Positions 48,973 through 58,360 of a DNA stretch of 61,284 nucleotides are shown here, piece after piece (the first letter of the stretch is position 1; the number at the start of each line of letters is the position of its first letter). The notes under the pieces were generated by a model that was not told the DNA's origin, did not search any database, and saw only the letters and a list, made by a program, of their open reading frames with translations. The translations under genes and the position numbers were made by a program. This stretch comes from an uncultured Chlorobiales bacterium (GTDB lineage: Bacteria; Bacteroidota; Chlorobiia; Chlorobiales; Chlorobiaceae), in NCBI GenBank assembly GCA_903929135.1, contig CAIYTH010000041.1, positions 1-61,284 on the forward strand, given 5' to 3'.

Positions 48973-49133
48973 GACAAGGACTTGTTGATACTTCTATTTT
49001 CGCCCGGTTTGTGAAACTCTAAAACTATATAACTAACTAAACGCACTATTAAAATATAAAAAACAGGCACACTTCCTTATCGGTTGTTTCGTTTTCAGAA
49101 AACAATGCAGACAGGCCTGGGGGAAGGCAGGGA

Positions 49134-49361
49134 TCAGGAGATGACGTTGGTCAACCTGACGATTGTTTCTACAAGGGTTTTCGGTGCCTTGACCCGCACT
49201 ATCCTTTCGCGGATGATGATTTTCGTGTTTTTGGCATCCTGAAACTCCGATCGGCACTCGGGGCAATTCTCCAGGTGGAATGCGAGCTCGTCTGTTTCAA
49301 TGGCGGTCAGTTCGCCGTCGATGGCCGCGCTCATGAGTACCGTTGCTTTGTTGCAATTCAT
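49134..49361 (-). CDS. Zinc-finger anti-sigma factor
   Basis: 75-residue protein with a zf-HC2/ZAS motif: Cys3, then H-L-E-N-C-P-E-C (H-x3-C-x2-C) near residues 29-36, followed by an amphipathic C-terminal helix. It lies 34 bases downstream of the ECF sigma gene, the standard arrangement for a cognate soluble anti-sigma factor. Zinc or thiol oxidation would be expected to release the sigma factor; this is family inference. Confidence 0.85.
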   Translation of the reverse strand: MNCNKATVLMSAAIDGELTAIETDELAFHLENCPECRSEFQDAKNTKIIIRERIVRVKAPKTLVETIVRLTNVIS

Positions 49362-49395
49362 AATGATTTACTGATTGATTCTATGAAAGCCGAAT

Positions 49396-49998
49396 TCACT
49401 CGTCAGCATCTTTGTCTGTGTTATATCCATGCTTCCTTGCGTACTTCTCCAGCTGGGCACGCAGCAACTTTCTGCCTCGGTACAGTCTCGAACGGACCGT
49501 ACCGATTGGGCTTTCCACCATGTTCGCGATCTCTTCGTAGGTAAACCCTTCCATATCGCACAACTGGATTACTTCCCTGAACTCTTCCGGCAGCGACTGC
49601 AAAGCCTGATACACCTCTTCGTGAAGCAGGGAGTGGAAAAAATCCGATTCGGCTTCGGTCGTATCGCTCTGGACATCCTTGATCGTATGGTAAAAATCCT
49701 TGATCAGATCGTAATCGACCTTGCCGGGTTCCCGAGCGTTCTTCCGAAATTTGTTTATATAGTTGTTTTTGAGGATTTTAAACAGCCAGGCCTTGCAGTT
49801 GGTTCCCCGTTCGAAAGAATCGAAAAATTTATAAGCCTTCAGATACGTCTCCTGGACCAGATCTTCGGCATCGTCCGGGTTCATCGTCAAATGCAGTGCA
49901 TAGTTATAGAGAGAGTTGATATGCGCGACGGCTTCCTGCTGGAACTCTTTCTGCTTGAGTTCCTCCTGTGCCGAGAGAACCTTTTTTTTCTCTTTCAT
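49396..49998 (-). CDS. ECF-type RNA polymerase sigma factor
   Basis: 200-residue sigma-70 family ECF factor. Region 2: [55 protein letters not shown] (given in parts as seen). Region 4: [44 protein letters not shown]. No membrane anchor. It is paired with a zinc anti-sigma gene downstream. The linker between regions 2 and 4 is longer than minimal ECFs. Regulon unknown. Confidence 0.93.
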   Translation of the reverse strand: MKEKKKVLSAQEELKQKEFQQEAVAHINSLYNYALHLTMNPDDAEDLVQETYLKAYKFFDSFERGTNCKAWLFKILKNNYINKFRKNAREPGKVDYDLIKDFYHTIKDVQSDTTEAESDFFHSLLHEEVYQALQSLPEEFREVIQLCDMEGFTYEEIANMVESPIGTVRSRLYRGRKLLRAQLEKYARKHGYNTDKDADE

Positions 49999-50179
49999 GT
50001 CGTTGGTAGTGCCGTATATGTTGAATGCGTTCAGAATGGTTGCGACCGGGGTCCCATTCAGGAATCCCGAGAGTATTGCCTATCAAACAATATATAAAAT
50101 ATATCTTTATAGAACTTTAGAGTCAATCGGTCATTTAATCGGGGGAGAACCCTGAAAAACTGAATGGACGGATATCGAC

Positions 50180-51691
50180 ATGGCTGAACATGCGGATGTT
50201 GTTGTCATCGGCGCAGGCATCGGAGGCCTGACGACCGCAGCCCTGCTGCAGGAAAGGGGTTTTTCAACCCTGGTGCTGGAGAAAAACAGGTTTCCGGGCG
50301 GAAGCTGTTCGGCGTTCCGCAAAGGCGGGTATACGTTCGATGCGGGTGCTTCGGTCTTCTACGGGTTCAGCGATGACGACGCAAAAGGGACGCTCAACCT
50401 GCATTCGAGGATATTCAGGAAGCTCGGCGTCGAAGTGCCCACGATTCCCGATCCGGTGCAGATCCATTACCATATGCCCAATGGATTCGACGTTCCGGTG
50501 CATTACGACCAGAATCGCTTCCTTGAGTGCCTGTACCGGCGTTTCCCCCACGAAAAGGAGGGGATCATGCGTTTCTATATGGAGCTCGAGTCGGTCTATG
50601 ACATTCTGAGTTCGCTGCCGGCCGGTTCGCTCGAGGACATACTGCATCTTGCGGCCGTAGGTGCCCGGCAACCACTCAAGGCCATATCTCTCGGCATCAA
50701 GACCCTTTTTTCGATGGGCGGCGTTGCCCGCCGCAACATCCATGACGAGGAGCTTCTGCGGTTCATCGACCTCGAATCCTACGCATGGGCTGTTCAGGAT
50801 GCCCAGTCCACGCCTCTTGTGAATGCAGGCATCTGCCTGGCCGATCGCCATCATGGAGGTATCAACTATCCTGTCGGAGGTTCCGGGGCAATTCCCGCAG
50901 CACTGGTGAAGGGGATCGAAAAATTCGGCGGGAGGGTTCTTTTCGGTACCGAAGCCGAGCAGGTGATCATCGAGGACGGCCGGGCGGTCGGTGTCAGGCT
51001 TTCCGGAGGCGGCGAGGTGCTTGCACAGGCCGTGATCAGCAATGCCACCGTGTGGGATACCTTCGATAAGCTCGTGACGGATCAACGCCACAAAGTTCCG
51101 GAAGGGAAGTTCGTCAAGGCTCCGAGCTGGTTCCAGCTCTATCTCGGCGTGGACGCCTCGGTCATTCCGAAGGGTTTCAACGTCCACCACATCCTGGTCG
51201 AAGACTGGTCGCGTTACGATGAACTCGGGGGCACAATCTATTTCTCAGCACCCACGGTGCTCGACCCTTCGCTGGCGCCCCCCGGCAAGCATGCCGTGCA
51301 CCTGTTTGTGAGCGCCGAGACCTCGCAGTGGGAGAGCTATGACCGTCAGAGCCCCGAGTACCGCAGCAAAAAGGATGAGTATGCCCGAACCCTCATCTCT
51401 CGCACCGAACGGATCCTGCCCGGCCTTTCCGATGCGGTCGAGCTCATGGTCACCGCTACGCCTCAGACCCACGAACGTTACCTCAACAGGCTCGACGGAT
51501 CATACGGGCCGCTGCTTCATCCCGGCCAGAACGTCCTTCGCAAGCCGCAGAACCGGACGCCGGTCGAGAACCTGTATGCTGCCGGAGACAGTACCTTCCC
51601 CGGACAGGGCGTTATCGCCGTAACCTATTCCGGTGTCTCCTGCGCCTCCTACGTGGCCCGGCAGCTGGGCCGACCCCTCGACTACTTGTAA
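50180..51691 (+). CDS. crtH: Carotenoid isomerase CrtH-like (CrtISO family)
   Basis: FAD-dependent oxidoreductase of the phytoene desaturase/CrtISO family, 503 residues. The dinucleotide-binding motif VVVIGAGIGGLTTAALLQERGFSTLVLEKN opens the protein (seen in parts). RFPGGSCSAFRKGGYTFDAG and the C-terminal NLYAAGDSTFPGQGVIAVTYSGVSCA complete the signature. Green sulfur bacteria use CrtP, CrtQ and the cis-trans isomerase CrtH to reach all-trans lycopene; the GGSCSAF and SVFYGF pattern favours CrtH. Separation from CrtI-type desaturases is by pattern only. Followed by a TGGAC repeat. Confidence 0.85.
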   Translation: MAEHADVVVIGAGIGGLTTAALLQERGFSTLVLEKNRFPGGSCSAFRKGGYTFDAGASVFYGFSDDDAKGTLNLHSRIFRKLGVEVPTIPDPVQIHYHMPNGFDVPVHYDQNRFLECLYRRFPHEKEGIMRFYMELESVYDILSSLPAGSLEDILHLAAVGARQPLKAISLGIKTLFSMGGVARRNIHDEELLRFIDLESYAWAVQDAQSTPLVNAGICLADRHHGGINYPVGGSGAIPAALVKGIEKFGGRVLFGTEAEQVIIEDGRAVGVRLSGGGEVLAQAVISNATVWDTFDKLVTDQRHKVPEGKFVKAPSWFQLYLGVDASVIPKGFNVHHILVEDWSRYDELGGTIYFSAPTVLDPSLAPPGKHAVHLFVSAETSQWESYDRQSPEYRSKKDEYARTLISRTERILPGLSDAVELMVTATPQTHERYLNRLDGSYGPLLHPGQNVLRKPQNRTPVENLYAAGDSTFPGQGVIAVTYSGVSCASYVARQLGRPLDYL

Positions 51692-51697
51692 GAGGAG

Positions 51698-51735
51698 ATG
51701 GACGGCATGGACTGTATGGACGAAATGGACAAGAG
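51698..51735. repeat. ATGGACNNN repeat, copy C, single arm
   Basis: Four 9-base-spaced units (GATGGACGGCATGGACTG, then TATGGACGAAATGGAC) directly after the crtH stop. No complementary arm is present before the convergent ald stop, unlike copies A, B and D. Confidence 0.75.
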
Positions 51736-51765
51736 GGATTTCATGTTCCCTGATTATCCATTGTC

Positions 51766-52986
51766 TTAAGCAGTGGCCAGCAGCATGTCGATCTCCCGGT
51801 AGGGGAAATCGGTAAGCTCGGCCAGGATTTTCTTGGTGACGTACCCCTTGTAGATATAGGTGCCTTTCCTGAGGCTGTGGCTTTTCCAGAGGATGTCGGG
51901 GATGGTTTCGTGTGCGGTGAGCTTCTGCAGGAAGGGCAGCAGGGTGTTGGTGAGTGCGAACGAGGCCGTTTTGGCAACGGCGGAAGGAATGTTCGGCACA
52001 CAGTAATGCGTCACCCCGTGCTTGACGTAGATCGGGTTGGTGTGGGTCGTATGCCGGCTCGTCGCAAAACATGCCCCCTGGTCGATCGAGACGTCGATGA
52101 TGACCGAACCCTGTTTCATGGTTTTTACGACCTGCTCGCTTACCAGAGGCTTGCCGAGCTTCTGCTTCGGGCTGAGGGCGCCGATCATGACGTCGGAGAT
52201 CAGCGCCAGTTGCGCGATGTAATGGTCGTTGGCGATAGCCGTCACCAGATGCCTGTTGAAGAAGGCTTCGAAGCGCCTCAGGCGGTTGATCTCCTTGTCG
52301 AGGACCGTTACCTGGGCTCCGAGCCCGAGGGCGTCCTGGGCCGCGAAAAGGCCCACGGTGCCGGCTCCGATGATGGTGACATGCGCAGGCGGCACCCCGG
52401 CGATCCCGCCGAGCAGTATGCCGCTTCCACCGTACCCGGTTTCGAGATATTTGGCTGCGGTCTGGATGGCCAGAGATCCGGCGATTTCACTCAGTGTCCT
52501 GACGATCGGCAGCTCGCCGTCCCTGGTTTCGATGAACTCGAACCCGATGGCCGTAATGTTTTTTTCGATGAGCGTCCTGATCATCTGCCGGCTGACCGTA
52601 CCGAGATGCAACGCCGATATCAGCATCTGGCCGGGCTGGAACATGGAGAGTTCCTCCGTTTGCGGAGGGGATACCTTCACGATCACGTTTGCCTGCCGAT
52701 AAAGCTCATCGGGACAGCTCGCGACCAGGGCTCCGGCATCCGAGTAGTTTTCGTCCGAGAAATTGCAGAATGTTCCGGCACCAGATTCGACGATGACCCG
52801 GACGCCCTGTTCAACCAGGATCTGGACTCCGGCCGGCGACAGTGCCACCCGGCGTTCGTCTTGCGCTCTCTCCCTGGGCATGGCGATGGAGACGTTCATC
52901 GTCTTTTCAGGCTTGAGCAGCCAGCGTTCGAGAGTCTTGACCCCAAGCTCGAATTCAATAGTTCCAAAGTCGGAAGGGTAGCCCAT
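51766..52986 (-). CDS. ald: Alanine dehydrogenase
   Basis: NAD-dependent alanine dehydrogenase, 406 residues, interconverting alanine with pyruvate and ammonia. Core: IAMPRERAQDERRVALSPAGVQILV, then VESGAG, MLISALHLG, the Rossmann VTIIGAGTVGLFAAQDALGLGAQVTVLD, and VPNIPSAVAKTASFALTN. An N-terminal extension of about 30 residues (MGYPSDFGTIEFELGVKTLERWL) resembles that of Bacteroidetes-type enzymes, so the longer start is kept. NAD(P) transhydrogenase alpha subunits are relatives but the PNIPSAVAKTAS stretch favours Ald. Confidence 0.9.
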   Translation of the reverse strand: MGYPSDFGTIEFELGVKTLERWLLKPEKTMNVSIAMPRERAQDERRVALSPAGVQILVEQGVRVIVESGAGTFCNFSDENYSDAGALVASCPDELYRQANVIVKVSPPQTEELSMFQPGQMLISALHLGTVSRQMIRTLIEKNITAIGFEFIETRDGELPIVRTLSEIAGSLAIQTAAKYLETGYGGSGILLGGIAGVPPAHVTIIGAGTVGLFAAQDALGLGAQVTVLDKEINRLRRFEAFFNRHLVTAIANDHYIAQLALISDVMIGALSPKQKLGKPLVSEQVVKTMKQGSVIIDVSIDQGACFATSRHTTHTNPIYVKHGVTHYCVPNIPSAVAKTASFALTNTLLPFLQKLTAHETIPDILWKSHSLRKGTYIYKGYVTKKILAELTDFPYREIDMLLATA

Positions 52987-53111
52987 CGTGGTTTCAGTTC
53001 AACTGGATTTCTGCAAACTAGCTTTCCGGCTGATGCTTCCGGATTGAAAATAGGGATGCATGGAAGAAGATTGCAACCTGCCGTCGTTTCCGGCAGGTTG
53101 CACGACAGCAT

Positions 53112-53792
53112 TCAGTGCTTCGCCGTAATGGTGACCCGCTCTATGGTCGCTTTCGGAGCGCTTTTTCCCGCGCAGATCGAGCCGGGCAGGCTCAGTACGC
53201 CGCCGGTGACAGAGCAGATTGCTCCGGAAGCGGCATCGAACACTCCCTTCGCCGTTCCACCGACCATGTTGATAGGTCCCAGCAGGAACGAGAAGTTTTC
53301 CGTGAAGGTGTTGATGGCCAGCAGGGATGCAGGGCCGAGTCCCCCGGCGATCTTGCCGAGCGAATCTATAGGGCTGAGCGTCCCGTTCTGGACCCTGGAT
53401 ACTGCGTTTGCAATACCTGAAGGAAGTTTGTTCACCACGTTGTAACCGATCGTCTGGGCATAGGTGATGAATCCCGGCACGTTCAGTCCAAGTACGATCC
53501 GCCTCAGGTTTTCAGGTCTCGTCAGGACCCTGATGGTTCCCTCCTTGACGATGGCCGTCTGGCAGGCGAGACGCCCGCCCTCCTGGAGCAGCTTGTCCGA
53601 GATGAACGCTTTTTCCACAGTGCCGGGGGGCGAAAGGAGTTCGGCGCCTTCGCGCACATACACGAAGCAGCTCTGGCAAAGTCCGTTTCCTCCGCAGATA
53701 TAGCCGATGTGGGCTTTGTTGTGCTGCGCTGTGGAGAGAAGCCTGTCACCGACCTGGGCTTCGCAAGGCCTGTCGTTGATGTAGATGATCAT
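53112..53792 (-). CDS. csmJ: Chlorosome envelope [2Fe-2S] protein (CsmJ-like)
   Basis: 226-residue protein. The N-terminal ferredoxin domain (1-100) has adrenodoxin-type Cys spacing C33-x5-C39-x2-C42 and C77 (GYICGGNGLCQSC, RLACQT). The C-terminal part is hydrophobic and Gly/Ala-rich (residues 120-215), as in chlorosome envelope proteins that sit in the galactolipid monolayer. CsmI, CsmJ and CsmX share this design and are thought to pass electrons into the chlorosome to reduce quinone quenchers. CsmJ is preferred because of length; CsmI remains possible. Twenty-one extra upstream codons exist but the ferredoxin fold starts here. Confidence 0.8.
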   Translation of the reverse strand: MIIYINDRPCEAQVGDRLLSTAQHNKAHIGYICGGNGLCQSCFVYVREGAELLSPPGTVEKAFISDKLLQEGGRLACQTAIVKEGTIRVLTRPENLRRIVLGLNVPGFITYAQTIGYNVVNKLPSGIANAVSRVQNGTLSPIDSLGKIAGGLGPASLLAINTFTENFSFLLGPINMVGGTAKGVFDAASGAICSVTGGVLSLPGSICAGKSAPKATIERVTITAKH

Positions 53793-53930
53793 AACGGTGG
53801 AATTTTCATTGGCAAACGGTGAAGACGACTTCGGGCAACTCGTACTGATTGCCACAGTGTAGAATTAATATACACAAAAACCCGATGCGCTCAATTGCGG
53901 AGGGGTGTGGCGCAAGGGTGAGGCCAAACG

Positions 53931-53955
53931 AAAAAGCCGGAAACTCCGGCTTTTT
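53931..53955. terminator. Terminator between the two chlorosome genes
   Basis: AAAAAGCCGGA-aac-TCCGGCTTTTT, an 11-bp perfect stem that can work on both strands. On the minus strand it ends the transcript of the upstream CsmX-like gene. Confidence 0.92.
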
Positions 53956-53988
53956 CGAACTTTTCCTGATATGGTCCACGCGTCCTGC

Positions 53989-54657
53989 TCAGTTACAGGC
54001 AACCCCTTTTTCTCCATGAAGCTGAAGCACCTCTGGTGAAACCCTGACGGTGCCGCCGTTCGAGCAGCAGCTCGAAAGTTTCAGTGTCGTTCCAGCCGAT
54101 ACGTGGCCGTTTTCATGTTTGACGGGTTCGGGCGCGGATACCGCGGCACTGGACGTAAATACCGACTGCACCGCCTCGATCACCAGCTGTATGGCGTCGC
54201 CGATGCCGTTAAGCACATCGGTAACGAGCTGCCACAGGCTTACCTGATACATATCGCTGTCCCGGCTGGACTGGTATGCGATCGTATCGGTGAACTTCAC
54301 TGCTGCTTCCCGTCCCATCTTGGCCATGTAGGCAGGTATCTCTACGGGGTTGGAGAGGGTCATGCGCTTCACCTCCTCGACGGTGGTAAGGAGCGTGATC
54401 TTGCCTGGTTTGTCGATGTTGGTCTGACAGGCCATCCTCGTACCTTCACTGATGAGCGCGTCTGAAAGCATCGCCTTCTCGGCATTGGTCATCGGTGAAA
54501 GCAGCTCCTGTCCCTCGATCACCTTGACGTAGCAGGTCTGGCAAAGGGCGTTCCCGCCGCAGAAATAGCCGATGTGTCCGTGGTTGGCGCGCGCAACGTC
54601 GAGCAGTCTATCGCCGGTGTTTGCACTGCACTCCCGGTCGTTGATCTTGATGTTCAT
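53989..54657 (-). CDS. Chlorosome envelope [2Fe-2S] protein (CsmX/CsmI-like)
   Basis: 222 residues, paralogue of the neighbouring CsmJ-like protein. Cys33, Cys39, Cys42 and Cys77 are in identical positions (GYFCGGNALCQTC, RMACQT). The C-terminal half differs: an amphipathic middle (MYQVSLWQLVTDVLNGIGDAIQL) and a polar tail with a Cys pair (LSSCCSNGG). The similar N-termini and divergent membrane-facing halves indicate duplication. I cannot decide between CsmX and CsmI from memory. It is transcribed separately because a terminator follows its stop. Confidence 0.78.
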   Translation of the reverse strand: MNIKINDRECSANTGDRLLDVARANHGHIGYFCGGNALCQTCYVKVIEGQELLSPMTNAEKAMLSDALISEGTRMACQTNIDKPGKITLLTTVEEVKRMTLSNPVEIPAYMAKMGREAAVKFTDTIAYQSSRDSDMYQVSLWQLVTDVLNGIGDAIQLVIEAVQSVFTSSAAVSAPEPVKHENGHVSAGTTLKLSSCCSNGGTVRVSPEVLQLHGEKGVACN

Positions 54658-54758
54658 GATTGTAATGATTTAATGTTCAATGAGATATTTCTCATTGCAA
54701 TCATAACCATACCTATTCAGGAAAAAGTTGCAAAAAGAAGTGACAATTACAGAAGAGA

Positions 54759-54876
54759 AAATGGACAGCATGGACGGCATGGACGTAATGGACGTAATGG
54801 ACTGGAATCATTGGCTCTTACAGTGTCCATTGTGTCCATTACGTCCATTATTTCTTGGTCCAACCCGTCCATTTCT
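54759..54876. repeat. ATGGACNNN repeat, copy D, inverted clusters
   Basis: Left cluster 54760-54802 has five 9-base units (ATGGACAGCATGGACGGC, ATGGACGTAATGGACGTA, ATGGAC). Right cluster 54828-54875 is the complement (GTGTCCATTGTGTCCATTA, CGTCCATTA ... CGTCCATTT). It fills the gap between mfd and the CsmX-like gene, both on the minus strand, right after the mfd stop. Confidence 0.8.
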
Positions 54877-54881
54877 CTACC

Positions 54882-57800
54882 TCAATTGTCACTGCCCACT
54901 TCGATCTGCCTGAGAAGGGCGGCGTAGCGTTCGATGAGGGCAATCGGGTCCATGTCCGTTTCGGCTGGGTGGTTGAACACCAGCTTCATCTTCTTGTCAT
55001 GCTTGAACTGGGGGCGGTATGCCGGCAGGGAGTTTGTCTGAAGCGAAGCGATCAGGGAAGTGAAGAATCGGCTTTCATAGAACTCGCGGTCGTCGTCGGA
55101 GGGAAGGAAGATCGTGGTGGCGGAGGGCTGGATATCTATTTTTTCAAGTCCGATGGACGAGCCGAGGTTCTTGAGGCGGGCAAGCGCCAGCAGGTTCCGG
55201 ACTTCGTGCGGTATGGGCCCGAACCGGTCGGCCAGCTCGACGGCGAGATGGTCAAGGTCGGCGTCATTCGACGCTTTCGAGATCTTGTCGTAACAGGCGA
55301 AACGTTCCTGCGTGGCCGTCAGGTAGTAGTCCGGGATGAGTGCGTCGAAGAAGAACATGAGGTCGCATGGTTTCGACGGCTTCAGCGCCGCTTTTTCGCT
55401 GTCGCTGAAGATATGGCTGAATTCGGTCAGCTTCAGTTCGGCCACGGTCTCTTCGACCATCTTCTGGTAGAGGTCGAAACCTATTTCATGGATGAACCCG
55501 GACTGTTCGGCGCCGAGCAGGTTGCCCGCCCCCCTGATGTCAAGGTCCCTGAGGGCCACGTTGATGCCCGATCCGAGTTCCGTGAAGCTCTCGATGACCG
55601 CCAGCCGCTGCACGGCTTCGCGCTTCAGCGTGTGGAGCGGCGGCGTGATAAGGTAGCAGTACGCCTTGCGTTCGCTTCTTCCGACCCTTCCCCTGAGCTG
55701 GTAGAGGTCCGACAGGCCGAACATATCGGCCCGGTTGATGATGATCGTGTTGGCGTTGGAGATGTCGAGCCCCGAGCCGATGATCGAGGTGGAAATCAGC
55801 ACATCGAGCTCCTTCTGCATAAAATCCATCATCACGTTTTCGAGGTTTCGGGTAGGCATCTGCCCGTGCGCCGTGGCGATGCGTGCCCATGGCACAAGTT
55901 CCCTGAGCATCCGCTCGGTCTCCTCAAGGCTGGCGATCCGGTTGTGCAGGAAGGATACCTGCCCCTCGCGCTGGATCTCGCTTCGGATGGCCGATTGCAC
56001 CAGTCCCGAGTCGAACTCGGAGATGACCGTTTCGACCGGCTGGCGGTTCTTTGGCGGGGTGGAAACGATGGAGATGTCTCGTGCGCCCAGCATGGAGAAC
56101 TGCATGGTCCTCGGTATCGGCGTGGCCGACATCGTCAGGGTGTCGACGCCGGGGAAGTTCTGGCGGAGCTTCTCCTTCACCTCGACGCCGAAATGCTGCT
56201 CCTCGTCGATCACCAGCAGGCCGAGATCCTTGAACAAAACGTCGTTCGAGACGATCCGGTGCGTACCGATCACGATGTCTACGGCGCCGGCCGCAATCCG
56301 CTTGATGATCTCCTGCTGCTGTTTTTTCGGTACGAAACGGCTCAGTACGGCGATGTTCACGGGGAAGTTCTCGAACCTTTTCGCGAAAGACTCACCGTGC
56401 TGGTGCGCCAGGATGGTCGTCGGGGTGAGGATGGCTACCTGTTTTTTCGACTCGATCGCCTTGAAGGCGGCGCGCATGGCGATCTCGGTCTTTCCGAACC
56501 CGGCGTCGCCGCAGATGAGACGGTCCATCGGAGATGGGGACTGCATATCCTTCTTGACCTCCTCGATCGCCTTGAACTGGTCGGGGGTCTCCTCGAACAT
56601 GAACGACGCCTCGAACTCGCGCTGGAAAATCGAATCGGGGGTGAACGCGAAGCCCGGGGTCATCTTGCGCTCTGCATAGATGCGGATCAGCTTCGCAGCG
56701 ATGTCGCGGAGCTTCTTGCGGACCTTCTCCTTCTTCGCCGACCATTTCGCGCTGCCGAGCTTCGAAAGGTGGGGCAGCGAACCTTCCGAAGCGGTGTATT
56801 TCGAGAGCAGGTTGATGTTCTGCACGTTCACATAGAGCTGGTCGCCGTCTTCGTATTCGACGAGCACGCACTCCTGCTCAGAATTGCCGACCTGGATCGT
56901 CTCGAGCGATTTGAAGACGCCGATTCCGTAGTCCTCGTGTACCACGTAGTCGCCGACCTTCAGGCGCTGCAGGTCCTTGAGCGAGATGCCCTTGACTTTG
57001 CGCCGTCGGTGCGCCCGGTGCGTATGGAACTTGCCGAAGATATCGGATTCGGTGTAGAGGTCGAGCCCTCCGAACCTGAACCCGGTGTGCAGGTTCGCCG
57101 GAAGCCAGCCCACCTCGGTCTGGGCTGACGCATTTCCCGCATGGAGTTCTTCGTTCAGGAACTCGCTCAGCTCCTCGATCTCGCGTCGCGAACTGCAGGC
57201 GAACACCGTCGTCAGGTCGCTTCCGGCATCGAGCAGCAGGCGTTCTGCCAGCAGCCTGAAATTGCCCTGCAGCCTGTCCTGGGCGCCTGCCGTGAAGTCG
57301 ATGCCCCGCTTTTCGATGCGGTGCACAACGATATGCCTGAAGCCAGGCAGGGCAGCTTCCAGCTTCTCCCGGCAATCTTCGCCGGCGAGGACGGTGGCGT
57401 CGTCGACGATAACGATCGTCGATGGAGGGAGGAAATCGAGGATGCCGGCCGACTGAGCGGCGCCTTCTCCCTTTGCCGTCGTGAAGCTGCCGAACAGTTC
57501 GGCAGCATCCAGGGAACCCGAAGAGAGCTGGCTGTCGACGTCGAAGCCGCGGAGCGAGCTGACCGTATCCCCGAAGAACTCGATGCGAAGCGGCTCGGTT
57601 GCACCGTAGCCGAACACATCCACGATCGAGCCTCGGACTGAAAATTCGCCTTCGTCCTCCACGAATTCCCGTTTCTGGAACCCGTTCAATGAGAGAAAGG
57701 TCATGAGGGCATCGTAACCGGTCTCAGCGCCGCTCCGGACCGGAAACATCCGGCCGGCGGACTCATCGAGGCTGCAGACCGGGGTTTCGATGTCGTCGAA

Positions 57801-58178
57801 GCTCGCGATGACCATCACCGCCGAGCCCTGAGCCAGCTTGCCGAGCGTCGGGGAGAGCCCGTCATCGGTGCTGCAGACCGCTTTCGCCGGTATGAGCACC
57901 GGGAGGTCGTTGTCGTAGAGCTCGATGTATTCCGGGCCGCAGAAAAGGACCACCGGTGAAGAGAAGTCATGGAAAAGCTGCGCTGCGAGAACGGCGGCGA
58001 GCGAACCCCGGAGACCAGATACGGCGATCCTGTCGCGCCGGTCTCCGTTGGTTCCTGCGGAAAGCGCTTCGTGTACGGCGATGTAGGGAGCGGATGACGC
58101 GAGGGTTTCCTGGAGAAATGAAACCGGTCTTTTGACGATGCTTGCGAACTGCCGGGCAGTATCGTTGGATGGGCTCAT
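54882..58178 (-). CDS. mfd: Transcription-repair coupling factor
   Basis: 1098-residue Mfd, which removes stalled RNA polymerase and recruits UvrA. In order: UvrB-like N-terminal region (to about 350), RNA polymerase-interacting domain with [20 protein letters not shown] and YEDGDQLYV (about 430-520), translocase motifs [24 protein letters not shown] and [11 protein letters not shown], then [16 protein letters not shown] and [17 protein letters not shown], and the TRCF C-terminal domain. The ATG at MSPSND is chosen; the open frame goes 18 codons further to a TTG. It ends against a TGGAC repeat. Confidence 0.97.
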   Translation of the reverse strand: MSPSNDTARQFASIVKRPVSFLQETLASSAPYIAVHEALSAGTNGDRRDRIAVSGLRGSLAAVLAAQLFHDFSSPVVLFCGPEYIELYDNDLPVLIPAKAVCSTDDGLSPTLGKLAQGSAVMVIASFDDIETPVCSLDESAGRMFPVRSGAETGYDALMTFLSLNGFQKREFVEDEGEFSVRGSIVDVFGYGATEPLRIEFFGDTVSSLRGFDVDSQLSSGSLDAAELFGSFTTAKGEGAAQSAGILDFLPPSTIVIVDDATVLAGEDCREKLEAALPGFRHIVVHRIEKRGIDFTAGAQDRLQGNFRLLAERLLLDAGSDLTTVFACSSRREIEELSEFLNEELHAGNASAQTEVGWLPANLHTGFRFGGLDLYTESDIFGKFHTHRAHRRRKVKGISLKDLQRLKVGDYVVHEDYGIGVFKSLETIQVGNSEQECVLVEYEDGDQLYVNVQNINLLSKYTASEGSLPHLSKLGSAKWSAKKEKVRKKLRDIAAKLIRIYAERKMTPGFAFTPDSIFQREFEASFMFEETPDQFKAIEEVKKDMQSPSPMDRLICGDAGFGKTEIAMRAAFKAIESKKQVAILTPTTILAHQHGESFAKRFENFPVNIAVLSRFVPKKQQQEIIKRIAAGAVDIVIGTHRIVSNDVLFKDLGLLVIDEEQHFGVEVKEKLRQNFPGVDTLTMSATPIPRTMQFSMLGARDISIVSTPPKNRQPVETVISEFDSGLVQSAIRSEIQREGQVSFLHNRIASLEETERMLRELVPWARIATAHGQMPTRNLENVMMDFMQKELDVLISTSIIGSGLDISNANTIIINRADMFGLSDLYQLRGRVGRSERKAYCYLITPPLHTLKREAVQRLAVIESFTELGSGINVALRDLDIRGAGNLLGAEQSGFIHEIGFDLYQKMVEETVAELKLTEFSHIFSDSEKAALKPSKPCDLMFFFDALIPDYYLTATQERFACYDKISKASNDADLDHLAVELADRFGPIPHEVRNLLALARLKNLGSSIGLEKIDIQPSATTIFLPSDDDREFYESRFFTSLIASLQTNSLPAYRPQFKHDKKMKLVFNHPAETDMDPIALIERYAALLRQIEVGSDN

Positions 58179-58360
58179 GGAGACGGGATAAAAAACTGAT
58201 CCTTGTTTCAGGCTGATGCTCGATAACCTCAATATAACAAAGCCGCGATATTACCATCGGCTACCGCTGGCAGGACACCGAAGGGTCATCGAATCGGATA
58301 GGAGCAAGTGTTCAGGGGGCTCTCGAGGCAGAAGGGCAAACGCTCCCGCCTCATGGCGGC

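Noticed and set aside
48190-49014. 274-codon plus-strand frame
   Set aside because: It runs antisense to the ArsR gene and through the hsp20 promoter region; no domain.
54855-57128. 757-codon open frame on the plus strand
   Set aside because: It lies antisense to mfd, whose motifs are unmistakable; its translation has no recognisable domain and is Arg/Val/Asp/Leu-biased as expected for a shadow frame in GC-rich coding DNA.
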